Positions 22,565 to 32,108 of a stretch of DNA of 64,000 nucleotides are shown piece by piece. Each line of letters opens with the position of its first letter. Positions within the stretch are counted from its first letter, which is position 1. The notes beneath the pieces were generated by a model, which saw only the letters and a list, made by a program, of their open reading frames with translations, searched no databases and was not told where the DNA came from. A program made the position numbers and the translations under genes. The DNA comes from Vicia villosa (Eukaryota > Streptophyta > Magnoliopsida > Fabales > Fabaceae), in the NCBI RefSeq assembly GCF_029867415.1, contig NC_081183.1:63686336-63750335 (forward strand). The letters are read 5' to 3'.

Positions 22565-23623
22565 TCAATTTATGCATAAACCTCTTGGAGTGAACGTGAT
22601 TGCTTTGGAATCAACGAGGTCTTGAACTTTGTCTTTGAATGGCTGACAATTCTCGGTTGAATGACCAGGTGCCCCACCATGGTAGTCACAACTGACATTT
22701 GGATCAAGTCCTAAAGGATAAGGAAAATAGTCGGGATTCAGTTGCTTGGGTTCCACCAAAGAATTCTTGAACAAAGGGGAGAACAATTCACAGTAAGGCA
22801 TAGGAACCTTGTCGTACACTCTTTTTGGCTTCCTGAACCTCTGTCTCGGGTACCCACCTCGTTCAGGCATCTTGCCCTTCTGATTAGGCTGAGGACTAGG
22901 CAAAGACGGAGAATCTTGAACCCAGGATGGTGGAGCATTCTTCTGACCCGAGGTAGACCCATGATTGAAAACAGAATCAACCTTCTCTTCAACAATTGGG
23001 ATCAAATTGCCTTGCACATCCAAACCATCAGGGATGACCATAATCACCTTGGAATCGATGAGCTCTTGGACTTTATACTTCAGTGCCTTACAATTCTCTA
23101 TGTCATGACCAAGTGCCCCCGAATGGAATTCACAGCGAGCGTTGGTATCATGATCAGGGGGGAGCTTTTTAGGCATGGTCAAATTGCGTAGCTCAATCAA
23201 TTGAAGTTCCAGCAAGCGAGGAAGTAATTGAGCATAGGGTATCGGAATCGGATCGAAAACCGTCTCGGGCATCTTAGGTCTTTGTCCATATACTTGGCCC
23301 TTCTGATTCATTTTATGAACATGAACTGGTTGACGGGGAAGTTTTGCCACTTGAGGTCGAGAAAGAACTCCCTGAGGCATCCCTGGAATGGGAAGAGATC
23401 CATATGAAGGAAAGAGATCAACAACCCTTGTTGTAGCAGGAACAATATCACTTTCCTTTCTCAATACCGTCTTCAGAACTTCCATGATCAGACTCACTTG
23501 AGTTTTCAATTGATCATTTTCCTCCTTCAACACACCCTGATCATGGGTCAGAACTTGTATCTTCATCATAAGATGACCCATCTGGGCCCTCATCTCATCC
23601 ATCTCATCACGGAGTTGTTCCAT
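22565..23623 (-). CDS. Capsid-less Gag-like protein of the non-autonomous Ogre
   Basis: A 352-codon ORF without stops. Residues 1-55 form a Met/Gln/Glu-rich coiled coil (MEQLRDEMDEMRAQM), matching the start of Gag in the plus-strand Ogre at 51249. The conserved capsid block found there (MFRGLEERMRE to YMRLE) is absent. Two related modules of about 85 residues follow, each with a PMPY/PIPYAQLL-type stretch and a Cys/His motif C-x2-H-x5-H-x4-C: C164, H167, H173, C178 and C312, H315, H321, C326. The autonomous copy has one such module recognised (CDFHSGAVGHDIEHC). The protein probably binds nucleic acid and could associate with Gag of complete Ogre elements; this is inference. The start is set by the coiled-coil homology. 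Confidence 0.8.
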   Translation of the reverse strand: MEQLRDEMDEMRAQMGHLMMKIQVLTHDQGVLKEENDQLKTQVSLIMEVLKTVLRKESDIVPATTRVVDLFPSYGSLPIPGMPQGVLSRPQVAKLPRQPVHVHKMNQKGQVYGQRPKMPETVFDPIPIPYAQLLPRLLELQLIELRNLTMPKKLPPDHDTNARCEFHSGALGHDIENCKALKYKVQELIDSKVIMVIPDGLDVQGNLIPIVEEKVDSVFNHGSTSGQKNAPPSWVQDSPSLPSPQPNQKGKMPERGGYPRQRFRKPKRVYDKVPMPYCELFSPLFKNSLVEPKQLNPDYFPYPLGLDPNVSCDYHGGAPGHSTENCQPFKDKVQDLVDSKAITFTPRGLCIN

Positions 23624-24583
23624 AGTCGATCTCGAAGTACGCGGCAGTTAGAGGTCAAATCCGTTGTTGATCTTGAAATTTGAGTAGAAAGGGTCCCATA
23701 AGTCTCTGTAAGAGCCATGAAATGCATGATAGTATGAATGCATGTTTTACTTATGAGAGATCCTAAAGTCTTTTCACACACTTTCATTTCTCTTTTTTCT
23801 TTTCTCTTTTTTTGAAATCCGGGCTTTGTTTTGTATAGAATATCTTTTTTTTCTTTTCTTTTCCCTTTTTTTTTGAAGCCTCGTTCTGTATATAATATCC
23901 TTTCTTTTTTTTTTTTTTGGAAATAGACTTTATGATCCCCCACAAATGAAGTGGATGAAGGAATGATGTTATGCAATGCAAAGTGGTGAAACTGAATGTC
24001 TCACAAATCTGGATATCTGAATTATACTGATCTTTCTGAATGATACAGGTTCAAAATTCCGGCTTCAGATTGCAATATAGAAATCCGGGTATGATGAAGG
24101 CTAGTATCCTGTCCCACCCCAATCTCACGGGTATGAAGTCTAGACACGGACAGGTGGTCCCTAATGGTCACCAGGGTTAACGATTCCCATGGGGTACAAT
24201 GTGTTTGAGGCACAAACGTGCCAGACACAATGTTCCATGAAAGAACCTCGCCTGGTCGCGGTACCCCATGTCAAGCTCGGTCGTATCAAACGCTACGAGA
24301 GTTGACATGGGCATCCATACTAATCCTAAGTATCACTGGCCTGGGTAGTGGGCCTTTTACCTCACACAAACCCCCCAACTGTAAAACAAAGCAGAAAAAT
24401 ATGTGGCCCCCACGGGGACCCATAATATAGTCCAGATGCATGATATGCAAATAGGAAATAGACATGATATGCAACCATATATACAAAAAGTAAACATGTA
24501 AACAAATAAATAAACACCCAATAAAAGAAACAAACAAAGGCTAGGATCGACTCGCTAGGAATGGACCAGCACAGGTCTATCAC
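23624..24583 (-). other. Leader of the minus-strand Ogre
   Basis: About 960 bp between primer site and gag. It corresponds to the leader of the plus-strand copy (for example the CGATCCTAGC block after the primer site and the ATGTGTTTGAGGCAC area near 24200). A homopolymer-rich tract lies at 23790-23930. Noncoding. Confidence 0.65.
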
Positions 24584-24602
24584 GTCCCCAGTAGAGTCGC
24601 CA
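24584..24602 (-). other. Primer binding site (tRNA-Arg)
   Basis: Minus strand TGGCGACTCTACTGGGGAC, two bases from the LTR terminus; complementary to the 3' end of plant tRNA-Arg(ACG) with few mismatches, the usual Ogre/Tat site. Confidence 0.85.
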
Positions 24603-24604
24603 GG

Positions 24605-27600
24605 TGCCGCTACCGCGAAAAATGGAATCAGAGTCGCCACTAATATATTCATCCCATCGCGGGAAAGGAATATCAGAAACCTAACTCGAAACAAGAACAA
24701 GGTCTTTCGACCAGAGAATAGGGCACGGGAGTCGGTTACGCAAGGGGAAGGTGCTAGCACCCCTCACGCCCATCGTACTCGATAGTATCCACCTATGTTT
24801 GTTTCTATCTAAAGGGTGTGTCTATCACTAATGCAATGCATGATTAAACCTAAAGTTTTTTAATAATTATTGTGCTCGCTAGAGTTGCCTCTATGCCTAC
24901 GTATCCTCTTAAGAAGAATCAGAGCGCCGTAGTTCTGCTCAAGATTTTTTATGTTTTTTAGGATTTGTTGGTGTTTTTTAGTGAACAATTACAGCACACT
25001 CCGCCGCTCGACCTTTGGAGACTCACGCTGGGATTGGAGTGGAAGTAACATGCTCTAAAAGGCTAAACAAAAGTATGTCGAGCGTTTCGAGTTAACCTTA
25101 ATCAAGGAAGACTCAATCGACTCTTGTTTGTGTTTTTTAAGTTTAGGAATCTCCACTCAAGTGATCCCCTTAAACAAGAGGGACAAGAGCTTCCATTCCA
25201 TTTTATTATTTTTCACTATTTATTAATGTTTTATTGTGTTTTATGGATTTTTGTTTGTTATGCAAAAGGGGAACATACATTTCTAACCTAATGCTAACAT
25301 ATAAGAATAGCCCTAAGGTCAAGGATAAGGGATCTCTACCTACGTTATTATGCATAGACTACAACCTAAGTTGTTCTATGTGACTAATCTTAATGAAGAT
25401 TGAAGTCACCGCCCTAAGGGAACGTGGCAAGCATATTGTAAGAGATAAGAAAAAGCAACAAGCAAGGTAGGTGACTTAATGAAGTCCCCAACCAAGTCTA
25501 CTCCTAAGAGAGACTACACACAATGAATCCCAAGAGAAAACAATCCACAAAAGGTGGAGGAAGAACAAACAATTGTCGCCTCTTAAACTAACAACAATCA
25601 AAGTGTGAAAGAAGAGGCAAAGCATGAGAAAGAGGGAAGAAAGCCCTAGGGCAGTAGCAAACCAAGGAAATTAGTGTCCTAAATCAAACACAAAAGCATC
25701 ATGGCAACACACGAAAATATTCACAAGAAGTTACCAAAGTATCGCTTGAATCGTTACTTAACAAATAACGAACATGTATCAATTAGTCGAAACCAAAAGC
25801 AAATCAACACATGAACTAAGTTTGAGGTCAGTAGCATATTAATTCATTATATTTATAGGTCTAAGACCTTATACCAATCCTTGTTAGTCAATTAGTTTGA
25901 AACAACACGAAGTTCTAACAAAAACTAGACAAAACTAGGTCAAAACTAGTTAGTAAGTTCAAATGGTGAATGAAGTTAGAAAAATGTAATAAAATGATGG
26001 AAGTCAGTAGTGAACAGCCCCTAAGATGTGTCTAAACTACCATAAAATCATGTCAAAAAGTCTCATACAAAATTATAGGTCATTTGCACAAGTTTTGATA
26101 CAATCGTTAACCAAAAGCAAGTTATTTACCTGTAAGAAAGAAAAATTCGAGTAAAATAAGAAGACACGACTTAAAATTTTCAACTCCAGGTCTTAGGACC
26201 TCTAAACATCCCTAATTATATGTAAAAAAAGGGTCTAAGGCTATTTCATAAATACAAAGCAAATTATAGGTCAAATTCACATGGTTATCCGTTTAGGAAC
26301 GCACATTAATCGTGTATAGAAAACCTAATGAAAACCTAACCAAAACGTAGAATTAGACTTTTATTTTTTACACACAATATGGTATATGAGGCTACTGATA
26401 TCACACAAAAAATGGCAATTAAATTCTATCCCTAAGGCACTTAAACAAATTAGTTTGCAAAACATAGCAAAACATAAAAGTAGAATGAACACATGTGAAG
26501 AAAAGATTTATTAAAAATAGCAAAACAATTTGTAAAAATCTACCAAAAATACTAAAATTTTCTACACACAGGATTCTATCTAAAACATATTTTTATTGAT
26601 TTTTTATTTGAGTGGAAACTGATTTATGAATAAAAAACTAGAAGAAAAACAAATTTAAACAAAAATGTAAAATGCTACTGGCAGGGGTGTATTAGCAATG
26701 TTAGCATGAACTGGATTTTTGTTAGAAACGCCTTTGGGCTTTATCCAGGGGGTACAGAAAAGAAAAGGTGTGCAGGCCCAGATCAACATATGCGTGGCCC
26801 AAGTTGTTATTATTATATAACCTTTCCACCTTTATTATTCAACATGTATACTTTATCAAAAAAGAAAAAAACGTGACATTTAATCACTTGGACATGGTAT
26901 CAACTGGGCATGGTACATTTAAGTGAGAAGAGGACAAAAAAAACAAGAACACCCAATCAGAGCACGCCACCACATTCTGCCAATCAAATGAATAAGTCCA
27001 AAAGGACTGAAATGGAAAACAAGCAACGAGCAAGGTTCTGCCACGCGTCCCGGCGGAGAAAGAAACAAACAAACAAAAAGACAGATGTCGGAGCTAGGGC
27101 TCCGGTCATCTTCCTCGGCCCTCCATCACCGGAGCAATCCATAAACCTGCCCAGAAATTACACGCATTAAACTCGTTCAACTCGGTTTTTCCCACTGATC
27201 ACAAATCTAAATTCCGTTTTTGCTAATACTTCCTCTAATCTCAAAACCGAGCAAATTCATGTAACTGTAACTACAATAATCTCCCCAAAATCCATATCAA
27301 AACCAACATTCAGTTTGTTTCATCCTAAAGAGCAATAATATGGCATTAATGATCAACGAAACCAGCATTAACTTCCTCAAACATGAATCAGAATTCGCAA
27401 GATTCGAATGCAACACACAACACCGAAAACATTTGGCCAATGCCCAGCCTCCTTGGTGTGAGGAGCTCCCAGATGCAATATGACCTAATTCATGTTTCTA
27501 TTATGCCGAGAAAGTTCGAGGAAACTAATATGAAAAATCTTGAATGCGAAAAGAACGGAAAACTCTACCGATTCGAATCCGAACTTAGATGCGTGTTACT

Positions 27601-27859
27601 GGTTCGATGAAGATCCAATCCTGAGAAATAAACTCAGGATTTGTGGATGATCCTAGGAGCTGGATGATGATGGAATTCATTTCAAGAAACCATGATTGCT
27701 TCGCGACGGTGATCGTGGTGATGAAAGTAGTCGACGAGGAGGGATAGATGATGATGAATGGAGGTTATGGTGGTGGAGTTTGTTGGAGGATATAACTAAC
27801 TTCTTGGAGAGAGGGAGAGAACAATGAGAGAGTGATATGTAGAGAGAAGGGAGAAGAGA
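24605..27859 (-). repeat. 5' LTR of the minus-strand Ogre, truncated
   Basis: Plus strand starts TGCCGCTACCGCG and aligns with 8431-11685 over an equal 3255 bp, then stops abruptly at 27859 inside an AGAGAGAAGGG tract. The missing 1615 bp is the U3 end with the TATA motif. Confidence 0.9.
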
Positions 27860-28472
27860 ACATCAAGAAAGGAGCAAATATTTCCCATATAAGAGATGCT
27901 ATCAATGTGGCAGGACAGATCACTTGAAGTCCACATATCCTGAAGCTCATGCTCTTACCAGAAGGATGATATATCAACAAAGAAATTCCTTAAATGCTGA
28001 GCCATATCTCCTCGAGCTAAGTGATGAAACTGAGCATCCAAGTTTAAATACAAATATTTCAGGAAGAAAAATAAACAGTGTAAAAATGAGAAGACCGTAT
28101 CAAACTTCTAGAACTTGGTGTGAAAGAAAAGCTGGAAATGGATACAAAGAAGAAGAGATAGTCAAAACCTTCTTTGTAAAAATTGAAGGTGAAAAACTAA
28201 TGATGTCTGAATACAATGTCACTCAGAATGTCATGACATTGCACTATGAGAGGGGTACTGATGTGTCAAAGAAGACCAACCAACTCATCATAAACAAGCA
28301 CATGGACACTATATATTATTCCCCAAGGAACCATGTAGTTAACAAAGTTTTTACCATGAAGCATGGAACTTCTAAGCTACCAAGTGGAGACATCCTTCCT
28401 GAGAATCTAAGCACTCTCCAAGTTGAAATCTTGAAGAACAAACTACGTATTTACTCCTGTGAGGTGTTATAG
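27860..28472 (+). pseudogene. Gag-like zinc-knuckle fragment, unknown element
   Basis: The frame is open from the truncation point at 27860 to the TAG-type stop region at 28470-28472. It starts with a CCHC-like knuckle CYQCGRTDHLKSTYPEA in which the last Cys is replaced by Tyr, then charged sequence (LLELSDETEHP, GYKEEEIVKTFF) and a stretch without recognised domain. The knuckle suggests a Gag C-terminus. It could belong to SIRE-1, since the SIRE env-like N-terminus follows at 28677, but the sequence is unlike the knuckle at 3140-3190, so a different element is possible. The 5' part is lost with the LTR truncation. Confidence 0.5.
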
Positions 28473-28676
28473 CAATTATAGTTTCTACGGAACTACTTTT
28501 TGAACAAATAAAATAATTCGGATTTAATGATTGGTCAAAATTTAAATTTCCCCCTCCCAGTACAACCCTTTTCTCTATTCCTCCATCCCTACTCTGTTGG
28601 TCTCTTACACTTCTCTCATCTCCCATCCGACAACAAAAACAACCAGACATCTAGATCGTCTCCAACATCTTCCTCA
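28473..28676 (+). other. Noncoding link upstream of the env-like fragment
   Basis: C/T-rich stretch (CCCCCTCCCAG, CTCTCATCTCCCATCC) resembling a 5' leader; no ORF. Confidence 0.4.
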
Positions 28677-29117
28677 ATGTCTCAAAAATCTATCCCTCAA
28701 TCTTCATAAAAAATATCCACTTTCGTTGCTCGTAAATAAGATGCTCATAATGTCCCCATTAACCCTAGTGAGATTCTTGAGGTCACCCCTTTGTAGATGG
28801 TAACTCCTTTCGATCTCTTGGCAAAATGGCCCAGAACAATGCATGCACGGAAAACCAAAGAGACTGCAAGAAGACCTAGAAATCCCAACTCTGGTCAGAT
28901 TTCTCAATCGTCTGTCCCTCCCTCTAGGGAAGAACCAACCAAAGAAGGCTCAAGATCTAATCACATCGCCATTGCCAAAATTGTTACCCAAATCCTAAAT
29001 GAGAACAATGTTACATCTAGGATCCTTGCTCCTATGAATCCTGTGCTTCCTAAGTCAAATGTCATTGGGCATGTTAGTGACACTGCTGGCACCTATGTCC
29101 CAGCAAATAATGATAAG
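28677..29117 (+). pseudogene. Env-like protein, N-terminal part (SIRE-1), decayed
   Basis: One frame from ATG 28677 (MSQKSIPQSS) to the SIRE-2 LTR, with in-frame stops at 28707-28709, 28737-28739 and 28794-28796. The Ser/Pro/Lys-rich, low-complexity start and the later ARRPRNPNSGQISQSSVPPS and ILAPMNPVLPKSNVIGH stretches resemble the N-terminal half of legume SIRE env-like ORFs. It is cut by insertion of SIRE-2, and the C-terminal half is not seen downstream. Confidence 0.6.
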
Positions 29118-30195
29118 CGTTAGAACAAGAATTGTTCTGTTCAATATTCTTAGTTTTGATGATAACATTATATATGAATTTTGTATAAGACAATGTGGTA
29201 CTCTAATCCTATGCATTTTCCATTTCAGGAAATATATAAAGAGTATGCACAATTCAGTGCAAGAAGCACTGACTCAGAAGGTTCGAGTATGCAACATCAG
29301 AACATGCTCTCGCAAGACATCAGAAGATGGTCAAGCAGAATCAGAACATGGTCTATGAAGCATCAGAAGAACTTGAGTTCAGAAGCAGAAGCACTGAAGT
29401 TCTTATGGTATCACGCTAGAAGCACTTCAAAGTCAAAAGACAAGAAGATACCCTGCACCAAGCTGTTTGACTATGATTAATTCAAACGTTGTATCTACAA
29501 ACATCAGATCAGAAGCAAGTACAAGATGACAGGCTACGCTGACTGACAAAAGGAACGTTAGAAGCTATTAAAGGCAAAGTCAGTTAAAGCAGAAAAAGCA
29601 TGGCTCGAGGTAGTTGACAAAAGAGTGAAACATTAAATACAAAGCTGTACGGATCACGCAACGCATTAAATGCTCCCAACGGTCATCTTCTCAAAATGCC
29701 TATAAATAGTGAAGTTCTGATCAGAAGCAAGGTTACCAATTTACGAACAACTCTTTCAATCTTGCTGAAACGCTGCTGAATCAAAATCTATCAAACTTCA
29801 TCTTCAACCTCACTACACTTGTAATATCTTAGTGAGATTTAAGCTTAGAACTTAAGAGAAATATCATAGTTGTAATTATAGCTTATTAAGAAGCATTGTA
29901 ATACTCTTGTAAGAATTTGTTTTACATTAATTTGTAAAAGGTTCCTAGAGTGATCAGGTTGTGATCAGAATACTCTAGAAGACTTAGAGGGTATCTAAGT
30001 GGAAAACCATTGTAATCAAGGTTGATTAGTGGATTAATTCCTCAGGTGAGGTAAGTCACTCTAAGGGGGTGGGCTGGAGTAGTTTCGTTAACAACGAACC
30101 AGGATAAAAATTATTGTGCAATTGTTCTTATCTTAAGAGTTTTTAAAGTTAAACTTATTCAAACCCCCCCGTTCTAAGTGTTTTTCTATCCTTCA
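29118..30195 (+). repeat. 5' LTR of SIRE-2
   Basis: About 1078 bp from CGTTAGAACAAG (probably a mutated TGTTAGAACAAG) to CCTTCA at 30195, next to the primer site. Many AGAAGCA/TCAGAAG phrases. The start may be off by a few bases. Confidence 0.75.
29701..29709 (+). promoter_or_regulatory. TATA box of the SIRE-2 LTR
   Basis: TATAAATAG, a strong plant TATA motif, at the expected mid-LTR position. Confidence 0.65.
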
Positions 30196-30196
30196 A

Positions 30197-30209
30197 TTGG
30201 TATCAGAGC
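30197..30209 (+). other. Primer binding site of SIRE-2 (initiator Met tRNA)
   Basis: TTGGTATCAGAGC directly after the LTR. Confidence 0.9.
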
Positions 30210-30278
30210 ACCGGTTCTAAGGTGCAAGCACTTAACCGTGTTAGAAAAGATTCAGGAAGAGAAAAACGCTAAGTCAAG

Positions 30279-32108
30279 ATGGGTGATACTCCAACACCTA
30301 CATCTACATCTGGCTCTGGTGAGCAATACAATGGAAATGGTAACAGTGGCTACACTAGACCACCAATAATCGATGGTGAAAACTTTGAATATTGGAAAGA
30401 TAAACTCGAAAGTTACTTTCTTGGATTAGATGGTGACTTATGGGATCTTCTGGTGGATGGTTACAAACATCATGTGAAAGCTAGTGGAGTAAAGCTGACA
30501 AGACAAGAAATGAGTGAAGATCAAAAGAAGCAATTCAAAAATCATCACAAGTCAAGGACTGTTTTGCTGAATGCTATCTCTCACACTGAATATGAGAAGA
30601 TATCTAACAGGGAAACTGCCCATGACATATATGAATCATTGAAAATGACTCATGAAGGAAATGCCCAAGTCAAGAAGACTAAAGCTCTTGCTTTAATCCA
30701 GAAATATGAGGCCTTCAAGATGGAGGATGATGAAAACATTGAAACAATGTACTCAAGATTTCAAACTCTAACTGCTGGATTAAGAGTTCTTGACAAGGGA
30801 TACACAAAGGCTGATCACGTCAAGAAGATCATCAGAAGCTTGCCCAGAAGAAGAGGTCCTATGGTGACTGCATTCAAAATTGCCAAGAATGTGAATGAAG
30901 TTTCTCTTGAAGAATTGATCAGTGCTCTGAGGAGTCATTAAATTGAGCTGGATACTAATGAACCTCAGAAGAAAGGTAAGTCTATTGAATTAAAATCTAA
31001 TTATAAAAAATGTACTAACGCATTTCAGGCTATAGAAGAAGATTCTGAAGAATCAGAAGAAGAAGATGAACTGTCCATGATCTCCAGAAGGGTAAACCAA
31101 CTCTGTAAAAGCAAGCATTGGAAGTTCAAGAACTTCAAAAGTTCTAAAAAGCTTGAAAAAGGAGAATCTTCTAGAAGCAGAAGAAATGACAAGAAGAAGG
31201 TCACGTGTTTTGAATGCAATGAGCCAGGACATTACAAGAATGAGTGTCCAAAGCTTCAGAAGGAGAAGCCCAAGAAGAAGTCTCATAAGAAGAAAGGTCT
31301 TATGGCAACTTGGGATGATTCAGATTCATCAGAATCAGAATCAGACTCTGAAGGCGAGCAGGCAAACATTGCGCTGATGGCCACAGTTGATGATGGATCA
31401 TAATCTACATCAGAATTAGATTCTGAAGAGGTATTTTCAGAACTATCTAGAGAAGAGTAAGTTTCCAGTTTAACAGAACTTCTGGAACTCAAGGCTCATC
31501 TTAGTATCAAATACAAAAAGTTGAAAAAGCTATTTGAATCTGATACTAAGAAGCTGGAAGTAGAAAAATCTGAACTGAAGGAAAAATTTTTAAAATTATT
31601 CAAAGATGTTGGATCTCCTTCTGACTCAGAATAGTCTACTCCTAGTCTGAACAATATTCTGAAAGAATATGACTTGAGCTTTAGAAAGTTCTTATCTAGA
31701 GGTATTGGAAGAAGACAAGTTGCCTCTATGATATATGCTGTTAGTGGAAACAAGAGAGTTGGCATTGGCTATGAGGGTGAAACCCTATACAAACTTGAAC
31801 CTGTAGATGATATGAAAATCACATACAAGCCCTTGTATGATCAGTTCAAGTATGGCCACTCCCATGATATTAGGCTCACATCACATGCTAAAAGCTTTCA
31901 CATTACACACACTAAGAAGCATGTGACACAACCTAGGAAATATCATGTAACTCAGAATAAGAATTATCATGTTGTACCTCCTCTTGTTTATCATGCTAAA
32001 CCCAAGTTCAATAAGAACTTGAGGAGAACTAACAAGAAAGGACCCAAGAAAATATGGGTACCTAAGGAAAAGATTATTCCCGTTGCAGATATCCTTGGCT
32101 GCAAATAA
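30279..32108 (+). pseudogene. SIRE-2 gag, broken by stops
   Basis: One frame from ATG 30279 (MGDTPTPTST) to 32108. It contains the copia Gag opening (RPPIIDGENFEYWKDKLESY), the capsid region (LWDLLVDGY to RSLPRRRGPMVTAF), a Ser/Glu-rich stretch, a canonical CCHC zinc knuckle CFECNEPGHYKNEC near 31205-31250, an acidic DSDSSESESDSE region and a coiled-coil tail. In-frame stops lie at 30939-30941, 31401-31403, 31458-31460 and 31632-31634, so the Gag part now ends after 220 residues. A frameshift at about 32083-32108 separates it from protease. The start is the first ATG in a good position after the primer site. Confidence 0.85.

Larger units (their letters stand above)
8431..27859 (-). mobile_element. 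Non-autonomous Ogre/Tat element, minus strand, 5' LTR truncated
   Basis: Reading leftwards: truncated 5' LTR (27859-24605), tRNA-Arg primer site (24602-24584), a leader, one Gag-like ORF (23623-22565), a long noncoding region, a tandem-repeat-rich stretch, a purine tract and a complete 3' LTR (13300-8431). RT, RNase H and integrase are absent. LTR termini (TGTTGCAC...TAGCG[A]CA type) and primer site match the plus-strand Ogre at 43875, so both belong to one family and the autonomous type could have supplied enzymes. A second element occupies 16533-21559. The missing outer 1.6 kb of the right LTR means no right target duplication can be tested. Confidence 0.85.
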
